A stretch of 64,000 nucleotides of DNA from Tenrec ecaudatus (Eukaryota; Chordata; Mammalia; Afrosoricida; Tenrecidae), in NCBI RefSeq assembly GCF_050624435.1, contig NC_134542.1:13351497-13415496 (forward strand), read 5' to 3'. This document shows, piece by piece, positions 23,478 through 34,478 of the stretch. A model generated the notes under the pieces. The model saw nothing but the letters and a program-made list of their open reading frames with translations. It did not search any database and was not told where the DNA came from. Within the stretch, counting starts at the first letter, position 1. Each line of letters starts with the position of its first letter. The position numbers and the translations under genes were made by a program.

Positions 23478-23901
23478 TTTATTTTTTAATCATTTTATTA
23501 GGGGCTCATACAACTCTTATCACAATCCATACATACATCAATTGTGTAAACCACATTTGTACATTCACTGCCCTCATCATGCTCAAAACATTTGCTCTCC
23601 ACTTAAGTCCTTGACATTAGTTCCTCATTTTCCCCCTCCCTCCCTGCTCCCCCTCCCTCATGAACCTTGATAATTTATAAATTATTATTTTGTCATATCT
23701 TGCCCTGTCTGACGTCTGCCTTCACCCACTTTTCTGTTGTCTGTCCCCCAGGGAGGAGGTCACATGTAGATCCTTATAACCAGGTCCTCCTTTCCAACCC
23801 ACCCTTTCTCTACATTCCCAGTATCGCCACTCACACCACTGGTCCTGAAGGGATCATCCACCCTGGATTCCCCGTGTTTCTGGTTCCTATCTGTACCAGT
23901 G
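23478..23901 (-). mobile_element. Non-autonomous retroposon, intact 424-bp copy
   Basis: Flanked by a perfect 15-bp target duplication, 'ggtggacaccattta' (23463-23477 and 23902-23916). On the + strand it is reversed: an A-tail complement and 'ttttattaggggctcataca' come first, then 'cttatcacaatccatacata', the purine-rich core complement, and finally 'ggattccccgtgtttctggt' to 'ctgtaccagtg'. Read on its own strand it therefore begins CACTGGTAC, the same 5' end as the copy at 14907-15464. The long duplication and the A tail indicate LINE-1-type target-primed reverse transcription. No coding capacity is evident: frames 23374-23670 and 23667-23921 are incidental. Confidence 0.85.
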
Positions 23902-24991
23902 GGTGGACACCATTTAGATAGATGTTCAGTGCAACCCTCTAGACAGGCTAAGCCGCAGCCTCCCCTCAGTCAATGCCCTAGTTGTTTGGAGTCAAAATGA
24001 TGTCGCTGAGCCCTCGGGCACGGGGAGAAGGGTCACTTGGGAGGTAGAGGTTTTGCCGGCTGTATTCGCATGACTTTTTTTCGTGTTCCGGCAGCACTGG
24101 GATGTTTGTTCAGGACAGACAGAGATGATGATCTGTGGACTGCAAGAGCCTCTTAAACGAAAACACACCCCCAAAATAAAGCAAGCCCCCAAACTAAACA
24201 TGTTTTATTTCTCTGGCAAACATACCAATGAATGCATATGCAGGGTTGTGACAGAAGACGGAGCAATTAGCCCTTGTACAAAAGCAACTTCGTTGTGACG
24301 GGGACAGCCACGTCTCACAGCGCAACAAACCTTTCCCCAAGTGCCTGCAGCACCCTGCTCCCACTGAGCTGGCCAGATGCCAAAGAAAACATTAAAGTAA
24401 ATATTTTTAAATTTCCCCTATGTGTCTCTGAGGGTTCTGATGGAAGGGTGAGCCTGACACAGAGCTCCCGACATTGAAAACCCGACTGGGGATTTCATAC
24501 TTTCCTCATTTGTAAGCAAAATCCATTTTTCCGTGAGATATTTTTAGTCCCAGCATCCCCTAATGCCCTATTCTCTTACAGTACGCCATTAGCTCTTGAG
24601 GCTCTTCCAAGTAGCCCACGTGATTTCGAAGCATCGGCCAGTCCCCTCCTGATGACTAGTCTCACAGGAGTCCGAGTACTAGGCTCTTAACTACCGAAGA
24701 CCTTGCAGACCCTCCTGAAGCCTTGGGTTCTTATCGATAGGTTGTTAAAACGTCTTACAGCTGCGGGTTGCAAGTGGTCAGTGTGGCGGAGTTCACAAAA
24801 TGACCTCAGCGATAGAGATATTTCCAGCCCCACCAGCCGCCTATGTAAATATAAAAATGTATCAGGCTGCAGAACTGCTTGTGTGGGAAGAGAACAACCA
24901 CGCCATTGACGGGAAATCACAGGGGCCCCCTGGCGACTCTCACATGGGTTTGGTGAACGTGTGCATACTTTTGATAATCGTTTGGATTCCT

Positions 24992-25016
24992 GGGGTGGGG
25001 TGGGGTGGGTGGGGGG
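24992..25016 (+). other. G-quadruplex motif
   Basis: Five adjoining G-runs of three to six bases are separated by single T residues (GGGGTGGGGTGGGG, then TGGGT and a run of six G). Short loops and four-G tracts are the most stable known arrangement for a parallel quadruplex. Confidence 0.8.
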
Positions 25017-25928
25017 ACAGTACATGGCGGACAAGAGAATTTCCACTTCTGGAATTTGTGAACGCCCCTGATCACTTACTGAGGTGTCTAGCAAGATTTC
25101 TGTCAGGAGATGTTTACACTTCGAAATGAGCATCGCTGCTTTCACTCTGGGTTTGATTGCTTGCTCATTTGCCTGGGAACAATGTCTCTGGGAACCAGAT
25201 GGTTCTGTGGGTCCTTCTGGAAAAGAGGGGCTGATTTGAGTCTCCTGCGTCAACAAGATATACTTAGGCAGACCTCTGGATGTAGCATGGAAGAGGCTCA
25301 TTGTAACGACCCGGAAACATGCTCTCAAAGTGAATTGAGAAGTACTCGCCGGGCGGAACGCTTTGCTTCTAATATTCCTAAGTGCGTTCCGTTTCAATGG
25401 ATGAAATCTTTCCCATCTCTGCATCCAAGCTATTTGGCCATGATCAGATGATCAGAGTGCAAGGAAGTGATTGGAGAGTGAGCTGGCTGCAGCTGCAAAT
25501 GTAGGCTGTTTTCAGGGACAAGGAGCCACTGTTTTGCAAACATAGCATCAACATAGAAGTGCTTCTGTGGGCTCCCGCGTGCAGCTATGGGCTGCACTGC
25601 CAGCATTGTTCTGCTGCAAGCTTGTCGCTCCGTGGTCCAGAGGAGCTGTCCACACATTTGTAGACGGCGCCAGGAGGAACCCTCCCATGAAGTTCTGCCT
25701 CTGGAAAGCGACGACGAACTGAGCCGACCCCGAACCCTCATCCTAATGGTATCGTATTGTCCGTTATACTGAACTGCTGCCCAAGAGAGGCTGCAGTTGA
25801 GAGATTGGGGTATTCGGCTCTAGCTACAGAAATGTGTCTTTACGAGGTGATGGCTGTGTTTTGCTGCTTGGGCAATGTCTTTCTGAACTGTTTGCATCAT
25901 TTGAATAGCTGATTCTGTTTCTCTTTCA

Positions 25929-25932
<4 letters not shown>

Positions 25933-25990
<58 letters not shown>

Positions 25991-25998
25991 ACACACAA
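25933..25998. repeat. (CT)n with (CA)n microsatellite
   Basis: About 22 CT units are followed by a CA-rich run with one interruption. Confidence 0.97.
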
Positions 25999-27479
25999 TG
26001 TTCAGTGTATCGTTTGCTAGACTTTCCCCTCTGCCTCCCCTTTTATATGCTGCCATGAAGTCTGATGCAGACGAGGGAGAGAAATGACAGCATTTGGTCT
26101 AATTAAGTGGGTTTTGCTTTGTAACTGATTTGAAAGAAGAGCCAAAACAGAGATGGGTGTACCACGTGTGTCCAATCAAGTTGCAGTAGGTGTCGGTAAC
26201 GGGATGTTTGTTGTCAGGGCCTCGAAGCTTGTACTTCTGACTCTGTGATGGAAAGTTCTGACAGACGTCAGCCTAGAATCAGAATAAAGTATGGAAACGG
26301 CTGAGGGGCAGGTTTCATGTTGGTCCGGAGAAGCTGGGCTCTTTCTACTGACCCAGTGGCATTTGTCTCGGTGCTTGAAATCTCCACGGCAGCATCACTC
26401 CTTTGGATATCCGCAGCATCACCTTGAGGGAGGGGATCTTTCCCTCCGTGCAGCCCAGGGGGAGAGCTGCTTAGTCATTGAAATGACAGACCAGGATAAA
26501 GATAGATAGCAAGAGAAAGTGTCCAAAATTAAGGGGAGACATTGTAGTCTAGGTGGTTTTAGTACAATCGACTTTTTTCTCCCCATTTCAATATCAAGGA
26601 AGTAGTAAATAATGAATGGAAAAAAATACCTGTTCCTTTAAAAGTCTCAAAATGAAAGTCATTTGGCTCAAACTTTCCCTTGTGAGTGACAGATTACTAA
26701 GCTATAACATTCTTTGCCAATCGATATTTCCTTTTCGAAAATGCCATCGTGTTTTCTTGAACTATTACGTTATGACTATCAGTAAGATAAATTCTACAGA
26801 GGAGGAACCTCCCACCCATTATTACCACAAACTTGCACAAATGAAATTTAGAAAGAGTATGAGATTAACTCAAAGCGACCGGGTCTTACCAAGTTCAACT
26901 CTTGTTAATGATATGAAAACCTTCTATAGCTATGTGTATTGCCATTGCCTTACCAGTCATTAAAACAACCATTTGTGTCCGAATTTTATTAATTAGACTA
27001 TAACCGTTTGAAGATAGAAGGATTTTTTTATATCTGTATTCAATTTCAAATTCACTTTCGAAATTAAAAAAACAAAAGAAAAAGTGCATCTAATTACAAT
27101 ATCTTTTCAAGGACTCCTTTTTTATTCCTGGCACCTTTATTGATATACTATGGGGTGCTGAAGAAATTACTGATTTAAAAACTGGAAGTTTAGAAAGGCT
27201 GGATATTTTGTTAGCATCCAAAGGCTTCTAAATGCCAAAGCCTGAAATTACATTTAGATCCTTGAGCCCCAAATCAGTAGATTTCCCATTCTGTCCATTC
27301 CCCCCCCCAGGAAATAATGACACAATTGGTACAAGGGAATTTTTATAAGAATCTCAATGGGTGTCTTGGACCACTCAGAATAGAATGTGCACATACAGAG
27401 CCCTTGTGCACCTTAAAAATGTCCTCTGGGCAAACTCCAGCCTCACATAGTCAGTAATTACTTAGTATGGTAAGACCCA

Positions 27480-27580
27480 CTCTGGTCTAGGCACTGAATG
27501 TTCTAAGTATTTGAAATCCAGCAATGAACAAAATCACTATAGAACTCTGTTCTAAATTGTGAAGCTTTAAAGGGAGAGCA
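27480..27580 (+). repeat. Ancient L2/MIR-like repeat fragment
   Basis: 'ggtctaggcactgaatgttc' followed by 'ccagcaatgaacaaaatcac' resembles the widespread mammalian 'aggcactgg...cagtgaacaaaac' block. Divergence is high. Confidence 0.4.
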
Positions 27581-27754
27581 TATTTGGCAAATGTTCTATT
27601 AGGGTAGTAATACTTAGGGTACCCATTTAACTCAATGAAAATATTGCTTGTTTTCTCAGTTGATGGCTTGAAAGTGTTAGGGTTTTCCAATGAAAATCTA
27701 GGAGTTAGTATATAAATCTTGGGCTCCTGATCCCCAAAAGTATATCAGAAGACG

Positions 27755-27845
27755 TAGGGTTATACCCTGGTATCTGCATGTTCAGCAAGCATTTCCTGGG
27801 TGATTCTGGTGCTAAAGAACATTGGGCTACACTATGAAAAACATT
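27755..27845 (+). repeat. MER5-like hAT-Charlie fragment
   Basis: 'ctgggtgattctggtgctaa' with 'gggctacactatgaaaaaca' at the end resembles the MER5 terminal half ('gtgattctgatgc...ctttgagaa'). Confidence 0.4.
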
Positions 27846-28029
27846 TTGCTGACATTAATTAACAACTCCCCATTTCTTTTGCTCCATGGCTTTGATGTTC
27901 TCATTTCAGCAAAAAGTTTCTATCACCTTCTCATTCATTTCTACACTTCAGAACAAACTTGATTTTTCCCACCTTTTCTTCCTATATCCATTAGTACCAA
28001 ATTTTGCCATTAGATCTTTTTGGAGGGTA

Positions 28030-28215
28030 CGACTATGGACTCTGGATTCACAGCAGCTAGGTCGAATTCCTGAATTCATCATTACCATCCTGTGACTTTG
28101 GAACTGCCATTGACTTTCCATGCGCTACGTTTCTTCCCCTGCTTTTTCAGGATTATGATGGCCTCAGCCTAGAAGTGTTGGGAGGATTTTATGAAGTTCA
28201 GGGAATGCCTGGGTA
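28030..28215 (+). repeat. MIR SINE
   Basis: The order 'ggactctggattcacagcag', 'catcctgtgactttggaact' and 'gatggcctcagcctagaagt' follows the MIR layout, ending near 'agggaatgcctggg'. Confidence 0.55.
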
Positions 28216-28599
28216 TGTTAATGGGGTGTTCAGGTGTTACAGATACCAGGAACCTCTTCACTGGGAAAAAGTGGCATTTGAAAAAAACTTGAAGGAGGTG
28301 AGGAGATGAGGCACCCTGCCTTTACAGGGAAATGTCTCAAGCAAAAGGACTAGCCAGGAATAAGCCCCAGGCAAGAAGAACTTGGGGTGTTTCAGAGGCA
28401 CTAGGAGGCCGGCATGGCCGAGTGAGCCAATGGAAGTGTAGTCAAAGGCGGGTCAGTGCAGGAGTGGGAGTTAGAACGCTCCACACGTCGCAGGCTGCCA
28501 TCCAGGTGTGGGCCTTTCCAGGTCAGGGGAAGGGAGACACGGCAGGCTGTGGGCATTGGAATAAAGAGCCCCGACAGTGGATCCTGGATGTTAAAGTTG

Positions 28600-28775
28600 G
28601 AGCCCTTACCATACCTGCCACCCACTAGCTGGGTAATTTTCACAAATGACTTGTCCTGGTGCCTTCATTTCCTCTTTGATAAAACAAGGAGGCAAGGCTA
28701 CCCACCACCACGTACGGTCATTGCTGGAATTCAGCAAGTTAATATTTATAAAGATCTTAAAACACTGCTTTGTGG
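28600..28775 (+). repeat. MIR SINE
   Basis: 'cacccactagctgggtaatt', 'catttcctctttgataaaac' and 'gcaagttaatatttataaag' reproduce the MIR order (tRNA-like end, 'tcctcatctgtaaaa', 'gagttaata'). Confidence 0.6.
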
Positions 28776-28782
28776 GTGGTGG

Positions 28783-28972
28783 TTGTAATTAGTTGCCTTT
28801 GAGTTCATTCCAATTAGTGACTATTCCTTGAATGTCGAGGAAAATGTCTCCCTACAGCTTTGAACCCTTCTTGAAGTAGATCACCAGGAGCCTCTGCTGA
28901 GGCACCTCTAGGCAGGTTTGAAGCTCCAACCTTTCAGCTCGTAGGAGAGCACTGCACTGTTTGTATCACCCG
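28783..28972 (-). repeat. AfroSINE-type SINE, divergent subfamily
   Basis: The reversed copy starts at 'aattagttgcctttgagttc'. It has a middle segment, 'gaggcacctctaggcaggtt', that differs from most copies in the window and resembles the variant near 40830 ('gaagggtctctgggtagact'). It ends at 'tgtttgtatcacccgg'. Confidence 0.6.
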
Positions 28973-28974
28973 GG

Positions 28975-29479
28975 GGCGCCTGCTGAAGAGTAAGTGCTGT
29001 ACCGACTGTAGTTTCTTTCATTTCGAGGGTCTCGAGCAGAAGAATGACATCACCAATCATCACCACTGGTTTCAAGAGTCCAGGATTGAAACAGAGAGAT
29101 CACTTGCCAGGAAGCTATTACCCCAGAAAAAGACCAATATAGTATTTATTGAGATTGCGAGGAGTTGTTGATTTCTGCTTATCTTTCAGAATCAGAACCC
29201 AGGCTTTGCTGACAACTTGAATATAAAGTGTCAGAGAGAGTCACAGGGGATATCTGTGCATTTTAAGATTTTCTGAGAAACTAGAACTGAGTTGCCATTC
29301 AGATGTAGAGGGATAGGCAGAAAACAATTGGTGAAAGTTCCCTCTGATGTATGTAAAGTTTAACATGCCTGTTAAGTCTATAGATGGAGACGTCCAGTAG
29401 AAAGTCGGATATATGAGTAGGGAGCTCCGAGGGACAATTTAGACAGAAGTCAGAGTGTTTGGTAGAATCTAAGTACCAA
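28975..29479. other. Unassigned sequence
   Basis: Nothing recognised. Confidence 0.45.
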
Positions 29480-29690
29480 TAGGGAGCCCCCAGTGGTTTA
29501 GTGCTTATGAGTTGGCCTGCTAACTGCAAAGTCAACAGTTTGAAACTCTGCTGAGCTGCTCCACTCAGGAAAGAGGCTTTCTGCTCTATAAGGAGTTAGT
29601 TACAGTCTTGGAAACCATCAGGAATCGTTCTACCCTGTCCTATAGGCTTGCTTTGAGTCAGAATTGACTTAAGGCAGTTTGTTTATATGT
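29480..29690 (+). repeat. AfroSINE
   Basis: A forward copy from 'agggagcccccagtggttta' through 'ctgtcctataggcttgcttt' to 'gagtcagaattgacttaagg'. Confidence 0.85.
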
Positions 29691-29840
29691 ACCGAAAAAG
29701 GATTGATGAATGAATAATTATCTCTCTCTCTCTTCCAGTCTCATCTAACATTTAAAAGTGGGTAAAGTCATTTGTCAGTGAACCATCTAGTGTCTTCTAA
29801 CATAGCTAGAGATATGGAGTTATACTATTTGAGTTTGATT

Positions 29841-29880
29841 TTATATATATATAAAAAATATATATATATATATATATATC
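29841..29880. repeat. (TA)n microsatellite
   Basis: An imperfect AT dinucleotide run with a short A-rich break. It forms the left flank of the MITE that follows. Confidence 0.9.
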
Positions 29881-29883
29881 CCA

Positions 29884-29990
29884 TATACACTTGAGTATAA
29901 GCCAACCTGAATATCAGCTGAGGCACCTAATTTTACCACAAAACTGCATTAAAAATGTGCTGAAGAACTCGGCTTATACACGAGTATATA
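29884..29990. mobile_element. Palindromic MITE with TATAAGCC termini
   Basis: A 107-bp element whose ends are inverted repeats: the left end has 'cttgagtataagcc' and the right end 'ggcttatacacgagtatata'. The interior contains 'gaggcacctaattttaccac' and 'gcattaaaaatgtgctgaag'. I have an impression of similar elements in other vertebrates but cannot name the family. The target duplication cannot be read because both sides are TA-rich. Confidence 0.6.
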
Positions 29991-30067
29991 TGTGGTATGT
30001 ATATATACATATATACACAAATACACACACAACATCAGTAGGTTCAAAACAGATACTGTGATTGTTG

Positions 30068-30243
30068 AGTGCTATTAACTTGATTTGAACTCATAGTAGC
30101 ACCAGGTGCCAAGAAGACCTGTCACCTTTGGGTATTTCGATCTTTCTGAGAGCAGAGCATCAGGTGTTTCTTCCATGGATAGATTTGAACTGTCAACCTC
30201 TTGATTAGTTGCCAACTGCTTAACCATTGTGCCACCAGGGAGC
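30068..30243 (-). repeat. AfroSINE
   Basis: The reversed copy has a divergent 3' part, then 'tagatttgaactgtcaacct' and 'cattgtgccaccagggagc'. Confidence 0.75.
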
Positions 30244-30749
30244 ATTATAGATAGTTAGCTCAGCAACCTGTAGCACAATGCTTTCATAATAACTAGAAGG
30301 TGAATAAGTAGTTGATGATTGTTCAAAGCTTAGCCTCTGGCACTTTTGTGTAAAACTTAAATGTATAAAGCTGCTAACTTAACTGTGAATGGAAATAGTT
30401 TCTGGGACATTTCTAGGAAAAGAAAGAATGTAAAAAGTTACCCAGATGGATACAAGAACTTGCCATGCTGATTTCGTCTCAGAGACTGGCACGCAAGGCT
30501 TCCTTATGGTTCTTCCAATGACTCCCATTTTTGTAGCCCAAGTTCGAAGTCTTCTTGCAGAGATACACTCTGGGCTGGCATGATTCTAGTTTAGCTGTGT
30601 AGTCCAACATGGAGGGGCGTTCTTAAACATCAGAGTTAAGTACTGCAGATCCTTGGCATGTGTGAGGGATGTGTGACTCTTTATGTCTGGGGATATTACC
30701 ATGACCTGCTATTAAGAAGTAGACACATCTAATGGGGCAGGGGGGATGT

Positions 30750-31358
30750 AAGACTTTCCTTCAAAGCATCAAAAAGTTAATGGTAAAATGGAATTAAACG
30801 ATTGTGTTAATCTGGGTAGACTAGAGATACAAATTCATAGACACTCATATGTACATAAGAAAGAGCTTTATATTAAGAGTAATTGTACATTAAGAAAACA
30901 TCCCGGCCCGGTCTAGATCAAGTCCATAAGTCCATAATATCTATTAGCCCATATGTCTGATACCAATCTATAAAGTCCTCTTCAGACTCACAAAGCACAT
31001 GCAATGATGCGGAATGCAGGAAGATCACAGGCCAGTGGGTGGGAAGTCTTGTGGATCCAGTGGTGGTGGAAGCATCTCAGTGCTCACAGGGGTCACCACA
31101 TAGCTCCTTCAGCTCCAGGGCTCTAAGGTAGCTCCATGTGTCTTGTCAGCAATCATGTCTCACAGGGAGTGAGTGTGGGTCCCGCCTCCAGTGAACTATT
31201 TATCTCCTTAATGCCTCCAAATGAGGTCATCAAGCTGTGACCTGATTAACAGGCTAACCTCCAGCCCTTCACTCTTAAGTCTCAACTTGACAGCAACTTA
31301 TATAACTACCCAAGGATAATGTCATTTTTCCACAAACATTTTGAAGCCCCCTCATATT
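30750..31358. mobile_element. Mariner-like MITE, split by an LTR
   Basis: The left arm ('catcaaaaagttaatggtaa', to 30802) and the right arm ('tcatttttccacaaacattt' to 'tgaagccccctcata') match the intact copy at 6636-6717. They are separated by the 510-bp LTR at 30803-31312. Outer ends are approximate. Confidence 0.6.
30803..31312 (-). mobile_element. Solo LTR, ERVL-MaLR-like (copy 2)
   Basis: A 510-bp block with TG...CA ends, flanked by 'acgat' (30798-30802) and 'aggat' (31313-31317), a 5-bp duplication with one mismatch. It opens with 'tgtgttaatctgggtagact' on the + strand, the same terminus as copies 1 and 3. The other end ('ttatataactaccca') differs, so it may be another subfamily. No internal region is present, as expected after recombination between two LTRs. 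Confidence 0.7.
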
Positions 31359-31409
31359 TTCACCCATCAATGTTTGTTCTGCTGAGAGTGCTTAGAAGAC
31401 ACCTGTTTA

Positions 31410-31530
31410 TGGATTTGAGAGAAAGTAAGGACTCTCTGCTCCCATCAAGAGTTACAGGCTTGAAACTCTTTGGGACAGTTCTACCTTGTCCTATAGCGTT
31501 GCTGTGAGTTGGCAGGGAGTTTGTGTTGAT
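31410..31530 (+). repeat. AfroSINE 3' fragment
   Basis: Only the second half remains: 'ctcccatcaagagttacagg', 'ttctaccttgtcctatagcg' and 'ttgctgtgagttgg'. Confidence 0.7.
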
Positions 31531-31829
31531 GAACTATTTTTCTTTATTCCTTTGTAGCAGATCATATGAAAGACCTTAGACTTGGACTAATTATGCAGAT
31601 CCATTGTTTTTCTGTGATTTCTTGGGTCTTTTACTCATCACCAAATCACAGTAAAGTCGTCATGGCACAAGGAACATGAAAAGCAGGTGCTGGGCAGCCT
31701 GCTTGCCTCATTCACTGACTATACACCCTGCTCCCACCTATCAAATTCACAGGTCTCATCTCAAATGAAGAGTCCTGAAAGCTGATAGCACTCAGGAGTA
31801 TCAATGACACAGTAAAGCCCAAACAGCCC

Positions 31830-32022
31830 CATTGTCCTCGAGGCAATTGCATCTCATAAAGATCCTGTCAAGATACAGTCGAACTTCTCCATCGAGTCTG
31901 AGTGTTATCAATCCTTATGGAAGCAGATTGCCAATCTTTACTCAAGGGGTGGTTGCTGGGTTCAAACCAGCGACCTTTACGTTCACAACTGAGCACTTAC
32001 CTTGGAACCACTAGGGCTTCTT
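31830..32022 (-). repeat. AfroSINE
   Basis: The reversed copy includes 'ccttatggaagcagattgcc' and 'gggttcaaaccagcgacctt'. Its tRNA-like end faces the next copy, 29 bp away and in the opposite orientation. Confidence 0.75.
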
Positions 32023-32050
32023 TCCCGAAATGGTAGAAACTAGAAGCATT

Positions 32051-32215
32051 ACAAGGAACTCTGTTGGCGTCGTGGTTATGTGTTGCGCTGCTAGCTACAA
32101 AGTTAATGGTTTGAAACCACCCACTGCCCGGTGGCTTTCTACGACCATAAGCTAAAGGGGCAGTTCTGCCCTGTCTTAGAGGGTCACCATGAGGTGAAAC
32201 TGAATCCACAGAACT
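32051..32215 (+). repeat. AfroSINE
   Basis: A forward copy, 'aaggaactctgttggcgtcg' to 'gtcaccatgaggtgaaactg', with a shortened middle. It forms an inverted pair with 31830-32022. Confidence 0.75.
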
Positions 32216-32339
32216 GGATTTTTCAGTTTGGGGGAAGCATGACATTTACGAATGCAATAGATCTAGTGACTGTCGCAATGCAGGCACGGTGGACTGAAAA
32301 CCCTCATGAGACCAAGGGTCAGCAAGGGGCTCCTTTCTT

Positions 32340-32485
32340 AGAAGCCACCTGGTGACTCTATCATGGAAACAGTTGGCGGTGTCCTTCCTTAAGGATTACA
32401 GCCCAGGAAAGTCTCGGTGACAGTTCTACTCTGTCGCATCAAGTCACTAGGCATCGAAACTGGACTTGAGGGCACCCAACAAGCC
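32340..32485 (+). repeat. AfroSINE, internally deleted
   Basis: A forward copy retaining 'agccacctggtgactctatc', 'aaggattacagcccaggaaa' and 'tctactctgtcgcatcaagt'. The B-box region is missing. Confidence 0.6.
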
Positions 32486-32739
32486 CCCAACATGCGTGGT
32501 GATTTAGAGCGGTGCCATCCTCCTCTGAGTGAAGGATGGGTATGTGTGGGATAAACATTGCAAAGCCAGGGCATTCCAGTGCAGGGCCTGCTCCCATGGG
32601 GCTTTGAAGCCATCGGGTCTCATTCTCCAGTGCACAGGCCACCAACCGCAGCTTGTGGCTCAAATTCTGCTCACAGCTCAGTTTTGTCTGGCCTGAAAAC
32701 TAAGATTGATTTTCCTAGTTTTCAGGCCTTATAAAATAA

Positions 32740-32980
32740 AGCAACAACAGAAAATCCTAGTTCTGAGACCAGTCCCCGGAGAAGAACATCATGTTTCCTA
32801 AAAGTAGAGGGGCTGCAAAAGACAAGAGGAAGGCCCGCGAGGAGGTAGACTGACGCAGAGCCTGCAACGACGGCTCAAGCACCGGAAGAGTGGTGAGGAT
32901 GATGGGGTTTCGTTCTGTCGTACATAAAAGATCGCCATGGACCTGCACTGACTCGATGACACCTAACAACAACAAATGAA
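32740..32980 (+). repeat. RTE-tailed long AfroSINE
   Basis: A forward copy from 'gagaccagtccccggagaag' through 'aacatcatgtttcctaaaag' to 'cgatgacacctaacaacaac', the RTE-type tail ending in AAC units. Confidence 0.75.
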
Positions 32981-32984
32981 AAGC

Positions 32985-34478
32985 AGGTGGTGGGGATGGT
33001 GAGAGACGATTCAAGAAACTGTAGGGGGCCTAAAATATCTACGCTCTGACCCACTACATTACAAAAAAGCCTCTCACCTCCTGATCTGTGTGAATTTTGT
33101 GGGCTCAACCACAAAGTCAAGATCTTTTCTTTCACTTTGACTCCTGCATTGTATTTACTTTTCTTGCCAAATGCCACAGAACTGATCTGTTTCCTTTGTT
33201 TTCCCCGAGTGTCCAAGGACTAGTTACCGCTACAACCCTGGGATCTGAGTCTCCTTAGTAAGCTTGTATGGTGTGGGCATACCTATTTATTTCTCTGAAT
33301 CTCCCGGTCCATCCGATGAGGGTTGTCACCTGTCTTGTATGTGAGCAGTCCCAGCTTGTTTGTAGAATCATCCTGTAACCATTGAGCAATTCCACAGTGG
33401 CAGAGACTGACTTGCAAGTAAGTATATTAATGTTCAGTACCAGGATAGGCCACGGCACCCGTGAGAGTTCCTTGCCCATTGGGTAACGTGCTCTGTGATG
33501 TGGGGAAGTGGGTTTTTTTCAAGCTTTACTAAGTTGTCTCCAGCTATATTGCTAGAAGGGTGACTGAATCAGCGAAGTCAGAATAGAGAAGCCAATAGTA
33601 TGGCATCAAGCCAACAGTATGCTTCTGCTTGGTTTGCTTTTTGACCGTCAGGAAATCTCCATATTTGGTTGCTCTCCTGTGTAACAAACTCAGGAATCCT
33701 TCCTTCCTACACAAGAACTTTGAGAACCTGGGACAAGGGGGTACGCTAAATCTAGGAAAGGAATTATTTATGAATGCAATGATTCCTTCTCTTTGGCACG
33801 TGTGGCAGTTTACATAGTCATGCTAAGCATAAAAGCAAGGGAGGGTTTACTCTGGGACGTACTTCAGAAGAAACCAAAGACCCTAGCTGCTTATTTCTAT
33901 CATAAATATCCTAGGCTAATACAATTTTAGGGCCAAAGGAGCTTAAACAGGTTTTTCCAAGTTTTATCCTTTTGAATAGATGCATGAGGAAGAATCAGCT
34001 TCCAGATTTTATACCTGAGTTCTTGCTTTTATTCATCATAGTGAAGAATCTTGGCTACACAGATAAAAAGAGGTGACGTCGGAATTATAAGAGTTTAAGT
34101 GCTCTCTGAAGTAGATGAATGGAACCTGGACCTTAAATCACAGAGAATCTTTGGCAGCTATTTTTCTCAAACTAGTTTTGAGCTGAATCCCAAAGCCACA
34201 GTAAATGGACACTTGAATTGCTTGGCCACACAAGGGTATAGCAATTACTTGAATATGATCTGTAGCTTCATAATTAGCAACTCACAGCTTTGAGACCAAG
34301 GCATACTAAACTCAAACCACAGGAGGGCTTCCTGCTGCCCTTGTGATCTCGTAGCGCTCTAGTTTGTCAATTATGACAAATCTAGAAATGACAAGGACCA
34401 AAGGGAAAATATGGAAAATCTGTAAGGAATGGAGAACCGTCAGGACCACCACAATGATAAACAAAGGTGGAGAAAATA
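32985..34478. other. Unassigned sequence
   Basis: No repeat or exon was recognised in 1.5 kb. Frames of up to 113 codons on the minus strand near 32875-33216 begin inside the RTE-like block. Confidence 0.45.

Larger units (their letters stand above)
23920..27479. other. Repeat-poor single-copy region
   Basis: The largest stretch nearly free of recognised transposons. It contains the long minus-strand frame at 24687-25424, a G-quadruplex motif and a (CT)n tract. CpG dinucleotides are more frequent around 24600-25700 than nearby. It could hold conserved non-coding elements, which cannot be tested from one sequence. Confidence 0.45.

Noticed and set aside
25820..26056. Arg-Glu repeat frame on the minus strand
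   Set aside because: The alternating Arg-Glu run is the translation of the (CT)n microsatellite.
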